A stretch of 13,224 bases of DNA from CAZOOA01 sp964581355 (GCA_964581355.1 CAZOOA010000075.1:1-13224), one strand, 5' to 3'. Shown: positions 1 through 7,420, counted from the stretch's first letter. Numbers and translations are program-made. The notes: a model not told the origin generated them from the sequence alone.

Positions 1-21
1 ATTTGTTCTGAAAGTTCCCTC

Positions 22-62
22 TTGATTTTTATTTTAAACTTATGCTAATATTTAAGCATAAG
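22..62 (+). promoter_or_regulatory. Putative promoter with overlapping dyad operator for the CO dehydrogenase operon
   Basis: A sigma-A-like promoter reads TTGATT at 22-27 and TAATAT at 46-51, with an 18-base spacer. A perfect dyad, CTTATGCT (39-46), 8-base spacer, AGCATAAG (55-62), covers the -10 box and the expected start near 58. A dyad in this position is typical of a repressor site. It matches no CooA, RcoM, Rex or FNR consensus that I know, so the binding protein is unknown. The distance to the first gene implies a leader of about 170 bases. Confidence 0.5.
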
Positions 63-127
63 GTATTTCGTTTTGGTTAAAAATCTTCGCCAACAAACAA
101 CATTCGAAGCAATGCCCCTTGAAGTAA

Positions 128-146
128 ACCAGGTGTTTCACCTGGT
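128..146 (+). other. Perfect 8-bp hairpin in the leader of the CO dehydrogenase operon
   Basis: ACCAGGTG (128-135) and CACCTGGT (139-146) are perfect inverted repeats around a TTT loop. The element lies between the putative promoter and the first gene. It could be an RNA hairpin or a second protein-binding dyad. A short T run follows only after about 15 bases, so it is not a convincing terminator. Confidence 0.45.
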
Positions 147-231
147 AGATCATGTACAGACCTTTTTATCCCTGCTGCCATTTCCCAAGAACATAAGAGC
201 TTGAAATTATATCGAAAAGAGAGGTGTGACC

Positions 232-738
232 ATGAGCAAAATGATCTTTGTCCACCCCAAGCGGTGTGTGAGCTGCCACAGTTGTGAAATCGGGTGCTCT
301 GTCGAGCATTCCCACTCCAAGCAGCTCTATGCCGCCGTCTTTGAAACACCGCGTCCCCGGACCCGCGTTTTTGTCGAGCAGACAGGTGAAACCAGCCTTC
401 CCCTGCAGTGCCGCCACTGTGAAGACGCTCCCTGTATTCATGTGTGCCCGACAAACGCCATGCACCGCCAGGATGTTGATGAAGCTGTATTGATTGAACA
501 AGACCTTTGTATTGGCTGTAAATGGTGTATTTTGGCCTGCCCCTTCGGAGTTGTCTCCCAGCATGACACGGAAAAAACCATCACCAAATGTGACCTTTGC
601 ATGGATCGGACTCCTTACGGTCTTGTCCCGGCCTGTGTGAACAGCTGCCCCACTGGAGCGCTGGAATTTACGGATATTCAAACCGTAACCCGTGACAAAA
701 GGAGGGAATTCCTGGTTGATTACCTGGGAAAGGAGTAA
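232..738 (+). CDS. cooF: CooF-like four-cluster ferredoxin-type electron carrier
   Basis: This is a 168-residue polyferredoxin of the CooF/HycB/DMSO-reductase-B family. It should take electrons from the CO dehydrogenase and pass them to a partner oxidoreductase. Sixteen cysteines form four groups for [4Fe-4S] clusters: C12/C15/C18/C22, C60/C63/C68/C72, C93/C96/C99/C103 and C120/C123/C135/C139. The third and fourth groups end in the usual Cys-Pro. There is no signal peptide, so it is cytoplasmic. A GTG at 226 would extend the frame by two codons, but the GAGAGG ribosome binding site at 219-224 is too close to it and is well spaced for the ATG at 232, so I chose the ATG. It is the first gene of a five-gene operon ending in cooS. 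The family also serves hydrogenases and other redox enzymes; the cooS linkage is what supports the CooF name. Confidence 0.88.
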   Translation: MSKMIFVHPKRCVSCHSCEIGCSVEHSHSKQLYAAVFETPRPRTRVFVEQTGETSLPLQCRHCEDAPCIHVCPTNAMHRQDVDEAVLIEQDLCIGCKWCILACPFGVVSQHDTEKTITKCDLCMDRTPYGLVPACVNSCPTGALEFTDIQTVTRDKRREFLVDYLGKE

Positions 739-762
739 TCCAGGTCAGACAGCCAGCATACA

Positions 763-1221
763 ATGTCCATCGAACGAAAAGAAATTCAGCCGATCATCGA
801 GAAATACCGTGGCCAGACAACGGGGCACGTAGCCCTGTTACAGGACATTCAAAAAGAGTACCGTTATCTGCCCCGGGAAGCGCTGGAACAGGTTTCTCAA
901 CAACTGGATATTCCCCTGAGCCAACTTTACAGCATGGCAACCTTTTATAACAGTTTTAACCTGGAACCCCGGGGACGACACGAAATCCATGTCTGCATGG
1001 GAACAGCCTGCCATGTCCGGGGAGCCCCGCGTATCCTGGACCGATTGTCACAAAAATTGGGTGTTGGTCCAGGCGAAACGACAGAAGATGGTGAGTACAC
1101 CCTGGAAACTGTCAACTGCGTGGGCGCCTGCGCCCTGGGCCCGCTGGTCACCTTTGACGGTCGTTATTATGGCCAGTTAACGCCGGGAAAAGCTGAAAAG
1201 TTAACAGGGAGGAAGCCATGA
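763..1221 (+). CDS. NuoE/HydC-like [2Fe-2S] thioredoxin-fold subunit
   Basis: A 152-residue protein of the 24-kDa NADH dehydrogenase subunit family (NuoE, HydC/HndA in bifurcating hydrogenases). An N-terminal helical part is followed by a thioredoxin-like domain with the family signature C78-x4-C83 and C119-x3-C123, which binds one [2Fe-2S] cluster. Its role is to dock on the NuoF-like flavin subunit. The length is normal for the family. The ATG has only a weak upstream ribosome binding site, and the gene starts 24 bases after the cooF stop, so translation may depend on coupling. Its stop overlaps the start of the next gene (ATGA). I use no symbol because nuoE would imply a complete complex I, which is not seen here. 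Confidence 0.92.
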   Translation: MSIERKEIQPIIEKYRGQTTGHVALLQDIQKEYRYLPREALEQVSQQLDIPLSQLYSMATFYNSFNLEPRGRHEIHVCMGTACHVRGAPRILDRLSQKLGVGPGETTEDGEYTLETVNCVGACALGPLVTFDGRYYGQLTPGKAEKLTGRKP

Positions 1222-3077
1222 AAACTTTTGCCAGCATCTTAGATATGGAGCAATTCCGGAAGTCAAAGCTGAAGAAACATAAGCCCGAAGCCCGTCATGT
1301 ATCCATCTGCTGCGGAACAGGTTGCCGGGCTTCCGGTGCACTGGACGTTGTGCAGGAACTGGAACGAATAATGGAAGAACGGGGTGTTGATGCTGAGGTT
1401 TCTACGAAATTAACCGGCTGCCATGGGTTTTGCGAGCAGGGCCCCCTGCTGGTAGTCTTTCCTGAAAAAATACTCTACTGCCAGGTAAAAGTGGAGGACG
1501 CAGAAGAAATTGTCACAGAAACCCTAACCCGGGGGAAGATCATTGAACGCCTGCTTTACCAGGACCCCTCTTCCGGCATGCGCATCTCCCAGGAAGACCA
1601 AATTCCTTTTTACCGGGAACAAATGAGACTGCTCCTGGCCCGCAACGGGCAAATGGACCCCACCAGCCTGGAAGACTACCTGGGAAATAACGGGTATATA
1701 GCCCTGGCCAAGGTCCTGGAAAATTTGGAACCCGCAGAAATTATTGAGGAAATTAAGCAATCCGGGCTTAGGGGACGCGGGGGAGCCGGTTTCCCTGCCG
1801 GGCAGAAATGGGAAATCTGCAGGCAGCAGGAAGAAGAAATTAAATATGTCATCTGCAATGCCGATGAAGGCGACCCGGGCTGTTTCCAAGACCGCAGCAT
1901 CCTGGAAGGAAATCCTTTCAGCGTCCTGGAAGGTATGACCATTGGAGCCATGGCGGTCGGGGCTTCAGAAGGTTATATTTACGTTCGTAACGAATATCCC
2001 CTGGCACTTAGCCACCTGGAACAGGCCCTGGAACAGGCACGGCAATATGGCCTGCTGGGCACAAATATACTGGGCACGGGCTTCCATTTTGAGGTCAACA
2101 TCTGCCGCGGTGGGGGAGCTTTTGTTTGCGGGGAAGAAACCGCCCTGTTAAGCTCCATTGAAAGCATCACTGGAGAGCCCAACCCCAGACCCCGCCCTCC
2201 TTACCCTGCCACTCGGGGACTCTGGGGCAAACCGACAGTAATTAACAATGTGAAAACCTGGGCTACTGTCCCTTTAATTATGGAACATGGTGCCCCGTGG
2301 CATAACGCTATAGGCACGGAGCAAAGCAAAGGAACCATGATCTTCTCCCTGACCGGAAAAATCCGAAACACAGGACTGGTCGAAGTGCCTATGGGTCTTT
2401 CTTTGAAAGATTTGGTGATGAAAATTGGCGGCGGCATCCCTGGTAATAAACAAATCAAAGCGGTACAGACCGGAGGACCATCAGGAGGGTGCGTCCCGGA
2501 AAAAAAGCTGGATATTCCTCTGGACTACGAACAATTATCAAAGGCCGGTTCCATGATGGGTTCGGGTGGGATGATCGTCATGGATGAAAGTACCTGCATG
2601 GTGGATGTGGCCCGCTACTTTCTCTCCTTCACCCAGGACGAATCCTGCGGTAAATGCACACCCTGCCGGGAAGGCAGCAAGCAGATGCTTTTGCTCCTGG
2701 AGCAGATCGCCGAGGGGACAAGCGGCAGGGAGCACCTGAGCCTGATTGAAGAAATCGCTTCCAGTATGCAGGACGGTTCCCTCTGCGCCCTGGGACAGTT
2801 GGCCCCCAACCCCGTTGTAACAACCATGCGTTATTTTCAACAAGAATACCTGGCCCATATAGACGACAAAACTTGCCCTGCCGGCATCTGCCGGTCTTTA
2901 ATTACCTATTCCATAAACCCGGAATTATGCACTGGCTGTGGACGCTGTCTTAAATCCTGCCCGGCAGCAGCCATCTCCGGGCAACCTGAGGAGCTCCACG
3001 TGATTGATCCGGAAAAATGCACCCGGTGTGGAGCCTGCCGGGATGATTGCCGCTTTGAAGCCATTTTAGTGCAGTAG
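1218..3077 (+). CDS. NuoF/HydB-like FMN- and NAD(P)-binding subunit with extra iron-sulfur domains
   Basis: A 619-residue diaphorase subunit with the long HydB/HndC-type architecture. In order: an N-terminal thioredoxin-like [2Fe-2S] domain (C32 or C31, C36, C68, C72); the FMN/NADH core with GRGGAGFPAGQKW at 186-198 and NADEGDPG at 214-221; a SLBB region; the helical [4Fe-4S] domain (C477, C480, C483, C523); and a C-terminal ferredoxin domain with two [4Fe-4S] groups (C571/574/577/581 and C601/604/607/611). C553 and C558 just before it resemble the metal-site region of HydB. The core should exchange electrons between the clusters and NAD(P)H. The same architecture is found in electron-bifurcating hydrogenases and NAD(P)-linked formate dehydrogenases, so either simple NAD(P)+ reduction or bifurcation is possible. 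The start is fixed by GGGAGG and the 4-base overlap with the upstream gene. Confidence 0.93.
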   Translation: MKTFASILDMEQFRKSKLKKHKPEARHVSICCGTGCRASGALDVVQELERIMEERGVDAEVSTKLTGCHGFCEQGPLLVVFPEKILYCQVKVEDAEEIVTETLTRGKIIERLLYQDPSSGMRISQEDQIPFYREQMRLLLARNGQMDPTSLEDYLGNNGYIALAKVLENLEPAEIIEEIKQSGLRGRGGAGFPAGQKWEICRQQEEEIKYVICNADEGDPGCFQDRSILEGNPFSVLEGMTIGAMAVGASEGYIYVRNEYPLALSHLEQALEQARQYGLLGTNILGTGFHFEVNICRGGGAFVCGEETALLSSIESITGEPNPRPRPPYPATRGLWGKPTVINNVKTWATVPLIMEHGAPWHNAIGTEQSKGTMIFSLTGKIRNTGLVEVPMGLSLKDLVMKIGGGIPGNKQIKAVQTGGPSGGCVPEKKLDIPLDYEQLSKAGSMMGSGGMIVMDESTCMVDVARYFLSFTQDESCGKCTPCREGSKQMLLLLEQIAEGTSGREHLSLIEEIASSMQDGSLCALGQLAPNPVVTTMRYFQQEYLAHIDDKTCPAGICRSLITYSINPELCTGCGRCLKSCPAAAISGQPEELHVIDPEKCTRCGACRDDCRFEAILVQ

Positions 3078-3087
3078 GAGTGATTTT

Positions 3088-3891
3088 ATGGAACTGACAA
3101 TTGACGGAATTCGGGTGACCGCCCGCAGCGAAGAGACCATCTTAAATCTTGCCCGGGAAAATGGCATCTTTATCCCCACCCTGTGCCATCACCCGGCCCT
3201 GGAGCCCTTCGGTTCCTGCCGTCTCTGTACAGTGGAAATAGTTCAGGCTAAAAAACTCAAGCTGGATACAGCCTGCACTCACCCGGCTGAAGAAGGTATG
3301 TCCGTGACAACTGCATCAACCCGGGTAAGGCATGTTCGAAAAATGATTCTATCTTTTTTAATTGCCCGGTGCCCGGAGGTGTTTGTGTTAAAAGAGTTGG
3401 CAGATAAAATGGGGCTGAAAATCCTGTCTTTGCCAGGTGAAAACATGAAAGACGAAAAATGCATCCTCTGCGGACGGTGCGTACGGGTCTGCCGTGAAGC
3501 CATCGGAAAGCAGGCCATCAGCTTTGCTTTCCGGGGGGAAAAACGGATGCCGTCCTCACCTTTTGGCATTCAATCTGAGAACTGCATTGGCTGTACTGCC
3601 TGTGAATATGTCTGCCCCACAGGTGCAGTAACCGTTAAAAAGGAGCAGAAAACGATTTACCTGTCTCCCTGGTCCACAGAAGTCCCCCTGCTGGAATGCT
3701 CAAACTGCGGCAGCAGTGATAGCACTGTAAAGGCTGCCCGGCACGTGGAGGAAAAATTGAATAAGCAGTTACAGGACAGTGAAGTGAAGGCGGAAGAAAC
3801 GAGCTCATTATGCTCAAAATGCCGAAGAAAAATAGCCGTCCAACGGCTGGAAAAACTTCCTCAACCAAAAGTTCGGGGCTTTGAGAAATAA
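3088..3891 (+). CDS. NuoG/HydA-N-terminus-like iron-sulfur subunit, no catalytic domain
   Basis: A 267-residue electron-wire protein. Residues 1-80 are a [2Fe-2S] ferredoxin domain with C33, C44, C47 and C63, as at the start of NuoG and HydA. Two [4Fe-4S] groups follow: C125/128/131/135 and C166/169/172/176. The His-Cys3 cluster motif that normally sits between them is absent; only C95 remains in that stretch. There is no H-cluster or molybdopterin domain. The C-terminal part carries two extra CxxC pairs, C204/C207 and C242/C245, which could hold zinc or another cluster. The ATG follows AGGAG at good spacing, 10 bases after the NuoF-like gene. It probably links the flavin subunit to CooF or CooS. 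The family is clear; the partner is inferred from the operon. Confidence 0.88.
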   Translation: MELTIDGIRVTARSEETILNLARENGIFIPTLCHHPALEPFGSCRLCTVEIVQAKKLKLDTACTHPAEEGMSVTTASTRVRHVRKMILSFLIARCPEVFVLKELADKMGLKILSLPGENMKDEKCILCGRCVRVCREAIGKQAISFAFRGEKRMPSSPFGIQSENCIGCTACEYVCPTGAVTVKKEQKTIYLSPWSTEVPLLECSNCGSSDSTVKAARHVEEKLNKQLQDSEVKAEETSSLCSKCRRKIAVQRLEKLPQPKVRGFEK

Positions 3892-3915
3892 TTAATTAAC
3901 AGGAGGGAAGAGAGT

Positions 3916-5826
3916 ATGGATAAAGAAGCATTATCCAAAAAGAGCACCGACCCGGCTGTCCAGTCAATGATTGTCAAAGCGCAAAGAGAGCAAGTTGAAA
4001 CCATCTGGGACCGCCTGGAGCAGCAGGCCCCCCAGTGCGGTTTCGGTGAATTGGGCGTCTGCTGCCGGCACTGCCTGCAGGGACCCTGCCGGATAAATCC
4101 TTTTGGAGAAGATCCGCAAAAAGGTATTTGCGGAGCCAGTGCCGATACCATGGTCGCCCGTGGTTTGGACCGGGCTATCGCTGCCGGAACAGCGGCTCAC
4201 TCCGGCCACGCCAAGCATCTGGCCCATACAATGAAAAAATTGGCCAAAGGAGAAACAAAGGACTACCGCATTACCGACCCGGATAAACTGCATGCTGTAG
4301 CGGGCCGGATGGGTATTCCCACAGACGGTAAAGACGACATGGAAATCGCCCTGGAACTTGCCCAGGCTGCCCTGGCTGACTTTCACGAAAAGGACACACC
4401 GGTAATGTGGGCCGCTACAACTGTCACCAAAGGGCGGGTAGATGTTTTGTCCAACCTGGGACTGGTCCCGCTAGGCATTGACCACGAAATCTCGGAAATT
4501 ATGCACCGCACCCTGTACGGGGTTGATGCTGACCCGGCGAACCTGCTTTTGAGCGGACTCCGCTGCGGGGTTGCCGACCTGGCTGGATGTTACATGGGGA
4601 CCGATCTGTCAGACATTCTATTTGGCACTCCCAAACCCGTCACCAGTGAAGCGAACCTGGGGACCTTGCAGCAAGGAGCAGTTAATATCGCACTGCACGG
4701 CCACAACCCGGTCCTTTCCGATGTAATCGTCTCCGTAGCCCGGACCATGGAAGAAAAGGCAAAACAAGCTGGAGCCAGGGGAATCAACCTGGTAGGAATC
4801 TGCTGTACCGGCAATGAAATAATGATGCGACACGGTATTCCTTCCTGCACTCACTCCGTCAGCCAGGAAATGGCACTGGTCACCGGCGCCCTGGATGCCA
4901 TGGTGGTAGATTACCAGTGCATCATGCCTTCGGTGGCTTCAGTAGCTGAATGCATGGGCACCCCGCTGATTACAACCATGGACCTGGCCAAAATTCCCGG
5001 GGCCAGGCATCTACCCTTCTCCGAAGAAACCGCTGCAGAAAATGCCCGGGAAGTCATCGATATTGCTATAAACAGTTTCTCCCGCCGCAAGGGACAGCCT
5101 GTGGATATACCAGAAAACAAGAGCACCGTGATTGCCGGCTTTTCCACCGAAGCGATTGTTGGCGCTTTAGCCAAAATAAATGCCGAGGATCCCTTGAAAC
5201 CCCTGGTTGACAATATCGCCGAAGGCAATATCCGGGGAGTCTGCCTCTTCGCCGGCTGCAACAATGTCAAGGTCTCCCAGGATCATAATTTTATTCAAAT
5301 GGCCAAAATCATGCTGAAAAACAATGTTTTGGTTCTGGCGACAGGGTGCGGGGCAGGCGCACTGGCCCGCCATGGCTTCATGGACCCGGCCAACACAGAT
5401 AATCTGTGCGGAGAAGGATTAAATGCTGTACTTACCGCCATTGGAGAAGCCAACAATTTAGGTGGCCCCCTTCCCCCTGTAATCCACATGGGATCCTGCG
5501 TGGACAATTCCCGCGCTGTAGCTGTAGCTGTTGCCGTTGCCGATAAACTGGGAGTCGACACCGACAAACTTCCCGTGGTGGCTTCCGCAGCAGAAGCCGT
5601 TTCAGAAAAAGCTGTTTCCATCGGTTCCTACGCAGTAGCAGCAGGTTTACCCACCCACGTAGGTGTCATGCTGCCGGTCTTGGGCGGTGCCCAGGCAGTG
5701 GAAATACTCACTGAGACAGTAAAAGGCCTGACCGGAGGCTATTTCATTGTCGACCTGGACCCGGAGTCGGCAGCGAACAAACTGCTGGAAGCCATAGATG
5801 AACGCCGAAAAGGGTTGGGGCTTTAA
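3916..5826 (+). CDS. cooS: Anaerobic nickel-iron carbon monoxide dehydrogenase, catalytic subunit
   Basis: A 636-residue monofunctional Ni-CODH, which interconverts CO + H2O and CO2 + 2H+ + 2e- in the cytoplasm as a homodimer. The N-terminus carries the D-cluster (C41, C49) and B-cluster (C50, C53, C58, C72) cysteines, offset by two from the Carboxydothermus CODH-II numbering as I recall it. The proton-relay histidines H95, H98 and H101 are present. The C-cluster ligands can be recognised in the expected places: the His in LHGHNPVLSD, and Cys in GICCTGNE, DYQCIMPS, FAGCNNV, ATGCGAGA and MGSCVDNS. The catalytic Lys lies in SEKAVSIG. No key residue is missing. A strong AGGAGG precedes the ATG. 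It is the last gene of the operon. No acetyl-CoA synthase gene follows, so a Wood-Ljungdahl role cannot be assumed. Confidence 0.98.
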   Translation: MDKEALSKKSTDPAVQSMIVKAQREQVETIWDRLEQQAPQCGFGELGVCCRHCLQGPCRINPFGEDPQKGICGASADTMVARGLDRAIAAGTAAHSGHAKHLAHTMKKLAKGETKDYRITDPDKLHAVAGRMGIPTDGKDDMEIALELAQAALADFHEKDTPVMWAATTVTKGRVDVLSNLGLVPLGIDHEISEIMHRTLYGVDADPANLLLSGLRCGVADLAGCYMGTDLSDILFGTPKPVTSEANLGTLQQGAVNIALHGHNPVLSDVIVSVARTMEEKAKQAGARGINLVGICCTGNEIMMRHGIPSCTHSVSQEMALVTGALDAMVVDYQCIMPSVASVAECMGTPLITTMDLAKIPGARHLPFSEETAAENAREVIDIAINSFSRRKGQPVDIPENKSTVIAGFSTEAIVGALAKINAEDPLKPLVDNIAEGNIRGVCLFAGCNNVKVSQDHNFIQMAKIMLKNNVLVLATGCGAGALARHGFMDPANTDNLCGEGLNAVLTAIGEANNLGGPLPPVIHMGSCVDNSRAVAVAVAVADKLGVDTDKLPVVASAAEAVSEKAVSIGSYAVAAGLPTHVGVMLPVLGGAQAVEILTETVKGLTGGYFIVDLDPESAANKLLEAIDERRKGLGL

Positions 5827-5870
5827 TGGTAAAGCAGAAAGATAAAACAGGGCGGAAAAAAATATTTATA

Positions 5871-5903
5871 CAACGAAACCTGGCGGGAAGCCAGGTTTCG
5901 TTG
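5871..5903. terminator. Strong 14-bp stem-loop between convergent transcription units
   Basis: Perfect arms at 5871-5884 and 5890-5903 enclose the loop GGGAA, 44 bases after the cooS stop. On the + strand no U run follows. On the minus strand the stem is followed by a T-rich stretch that includes seven Ts, so as an intrinsic terminator it fits the minus-strand gene at 6074-7063 better. It could act on both units. Confidence 0.75.
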
Positions 5904-6073
5904 CGTATTCATCGATTACTAAATTGTCCGTAAATGCTCAGTCCATTTCTTGCTTCATACGCCGCGGAGCAGGAGGGCAGTTCTGGAGCCGTCCCTGTCA
6001 GTCAACTGCTGTGCCCTGGAAGCCCCAAAACCGTCCCCAATGCAGCGCTTGTAAATAGATCTTAATAAAACTA
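5904..6073. other. Intergenic stretch with degenerate GGGACGG repeats
   Basis: No gene is visible here. The minus strand contains GGGGACGGTTTTGGGGC and CAGGGACGGCTCC about 40 bases apart. The + strand contains an imperfect fold-back, with GCAGTT near 5978 facing AACTGC near 6004. GGGACGG-type motifs are common in short palindromic repeats of Clostridia, so this may be a decayed repeat. The evidence is weak. Confidence 0.25.
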
Positions 6074-7063
6074 TTATTCTTTAACAATCTTCAGTTCGAC
6101 TTCACCTACGCCGATGGAACGGGTTAACCCAATCTCATATGCCGACCCACGGGACAGGTCAATAATCCGGTCGGGGTGGCGAACCTGGCAGGGACCGCGG
6201 TCGTTAATCCGGACCCAGGTGCTTTTTCCTGTCTGAAGGAAAGTAACTTCCACCATAGTCCCGAAGGGAAGCGTGGGATGTGCGGCCGTACTGGCATTTT
6301 TGTCATAAGTTTCTCCGCTTGCCGTTTTTCGACCATGAAAAATTCCTCCATAGGAGGTGGCATCTCCTCTTTTGTAATATACCAATTTCGAATTCTCTTT
6401 TATGGCTTCCTGAATGTCGTTATCAACACCAGGCACTGCTTTTAATTCCTCAAAGCTGGTAAATTTTCCATTTTCTTCACGGTACTGGATTATTTCCTTG
6501 GCTACAGTCTCATCTACTCCCGGGGCCAATAATAGTTCCCAAAAAGAGGCGGAATTAAAGTCAATTTTTTCTTCTTCATTGAAGCTTAGAAACTCGACAT
6601 CATAATATAAATCCGCAGGAAGTTCGGGCCGCATGCTGGAAATAGCGATGGTTTGTGTCAGTTCATTCCATTCCACATAACACCCCAGCGCTTCCACTGT
6701 TGGCCGCAAGGGAGCAAAAGTCCGACTCTGAATCCGGATGGAAGGCACTTCGGCAGGTGAAGCCGTTTTTATCTCTGCTGCCTCCTCTCCTGCAGGAAGT
6801 TTGTCTTTCGTAATGAAATAGACTTCTTTATCCCCTTTTACGCCATGGACCCTTTGTTGTTCATCATTCCAAAAAACTTTTGCATTGAGGGCTTCCAAAA
6901 GTGGACGGACAGGAACAATGGTTCTCTGATCCTGGACCAAAGGTGGAACGCCCAACCATACCTTTTCATCATTAATCGTAATGTCCACTTCGCCAGCTAA
7001 TACCACACTAGAAAAGACCAAGATCAAAACCAGTGTTATGGCAAAAATGAATTTTTTACCCAT
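6074..7063 (-). CDS. Secreted protein: stalk domain + ComEA-like helix-hairpin-helix + RlpA-like double-psi beta-barrel
   Basis: A 329-residue exported protein. Residues 1-23 form a signal peptide (KK, a hydrophobic run, then VLAGE). Residues about 24-143 match the copper amine oxidase N-terminal-type domain used by Clostridia as a wall or stalk module (TIVPVRPLLEAL, then TFAPLRPTVEALG). Residues about 167-225 form a ComEA-like helix-hairpin-helix pair (DFNSASFWELLLAPGV and FEELKAVPGV). Residues about 235-327 are an RlpA/DPBB domain with ATSYGGIFHGRKTASGETYD, LPFGTMVEV, NDRGP and IDLSRGSA. RlpA-type domains act on or bind peptidoglycan; HhH pairs usually bind DNA. The ATG follows AAAGGAG at good spacing. 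It stands alone, with its own promoter. The specific role is unknown; a cell-wall function is the best guess. Confidence 0.85.
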   Translation of the reverse strand: MGKKFIFAITLVLILVFSSVVLAGEVDITINDEKVWLGVPPLVQDQRTIVPVRPLLEALNAKVFWNDEQQRVHGVKGDKEVYFITKDKLPAGEEAAEIKTASPAEVPSIRIQSRTFAPLRPTVEALGCYVEWNELTQTIAISSMRPELPADLYYDVEFLSFNEEEKIDFNSASFWELLLAPGVDETVAKEIIQYREENGKFTSFEELKAVPGVDNDIQEAIKENSKLVYYKRGDATSYGGIFHGRKTASGETYDKNASTAAHPTLPFGTMVEVTFLQTGKSTWVRINDRGPCQVRHPDRIIDLSRGSAYEIGLTRSIGVGEVELKIVKE

Positions 7064-7189
7064 TTCACGTTCTCCTTTCCTGGCTACCTCTTAACAATTT
7101 GGGGGTGTTTTCTTAACAATTTGGACATACTTTACCTTATGCTTTGGGGACAAAAAAAAGACCCAAATTGCCATGAAGTCTCTGCCTGA
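7064..7189 (-). promoter_or_regulatory. Structured leader of the RlpA-like gene with competing pairings
   Basis: Between the predicted start near 7189 and the coding region, the RNA segment CAATTTGGG (7170-7162) has three possible partners. These are CCCAAA (7148-7143), forming a local hairpin; CCAAATTG (7124-7117); and CCCAAATTG (7103-7095). The last two lie inside a 14-base direct repeat, TCTTAACAATTTGG on the + strand, at 7089-7102 and 7111-7124, spaced exactly 22 bases. This could be an RNA switch, or two tandem protein sites on one face of the helix. I recognise no known riboswitch class. Confidence 0.4.
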
Positions 7190-7195
7190 ATTAAA

Positions 7196-7224
7196 ATTAT
7201 ACTATAACAACCTGAAAAAGCCAA
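7196..7224 (-). promoter_or_regulatory. Sigma-A promoter of the RlpA-like gene
   Basis: The minus strand reads TTGGCT (7224-7219), a 17-base spacer, then TATAAT (7201-7196). The -10 box is perfect. It lies immediately after the terminator of the preceding minus-strand unit, which supports a separate transcript. Confidence 0.7.
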
Positions 7225-7261
7225 GAAAAAAATAAATAAACACCGCTAAATAACGGTGTTT
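7225..7261 (-). terminator. Intrinsic terminator of the riboswitch-controlled small gene
   Basis: On the minus strand, AAACACCG (7261-7254), an 8-base loop and CGGTGTTT (7245-7238) form an 8-bp stem followed by a T-rich run, with seven consecutive Ts near 7226-7232. It ends the unit that starts at 7866. Confidence 0.75.
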
Positions 7262-7420
7262 CCAGAAAATAGTATATAGAAAGACTGTAAGGGTTTATAG
7301 TCAGAAAAAGTTTACCCACAAACCCTTTCCTACATGCACCTCGCAGGACTTGTTAAAACCACAGGAAAACAATTAATAATACCAGTCAAATGTTATGAAG
7401 CTTTAACAAAACTCCATAGG

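Noticed and set aside
226..231. GTG start two codons before the cooF ATG
   Set aside because: The ribosome binding site GAGAGG ends at 224, leaving almost no spacing for the GTG, but good spacing for the ATG at 232.
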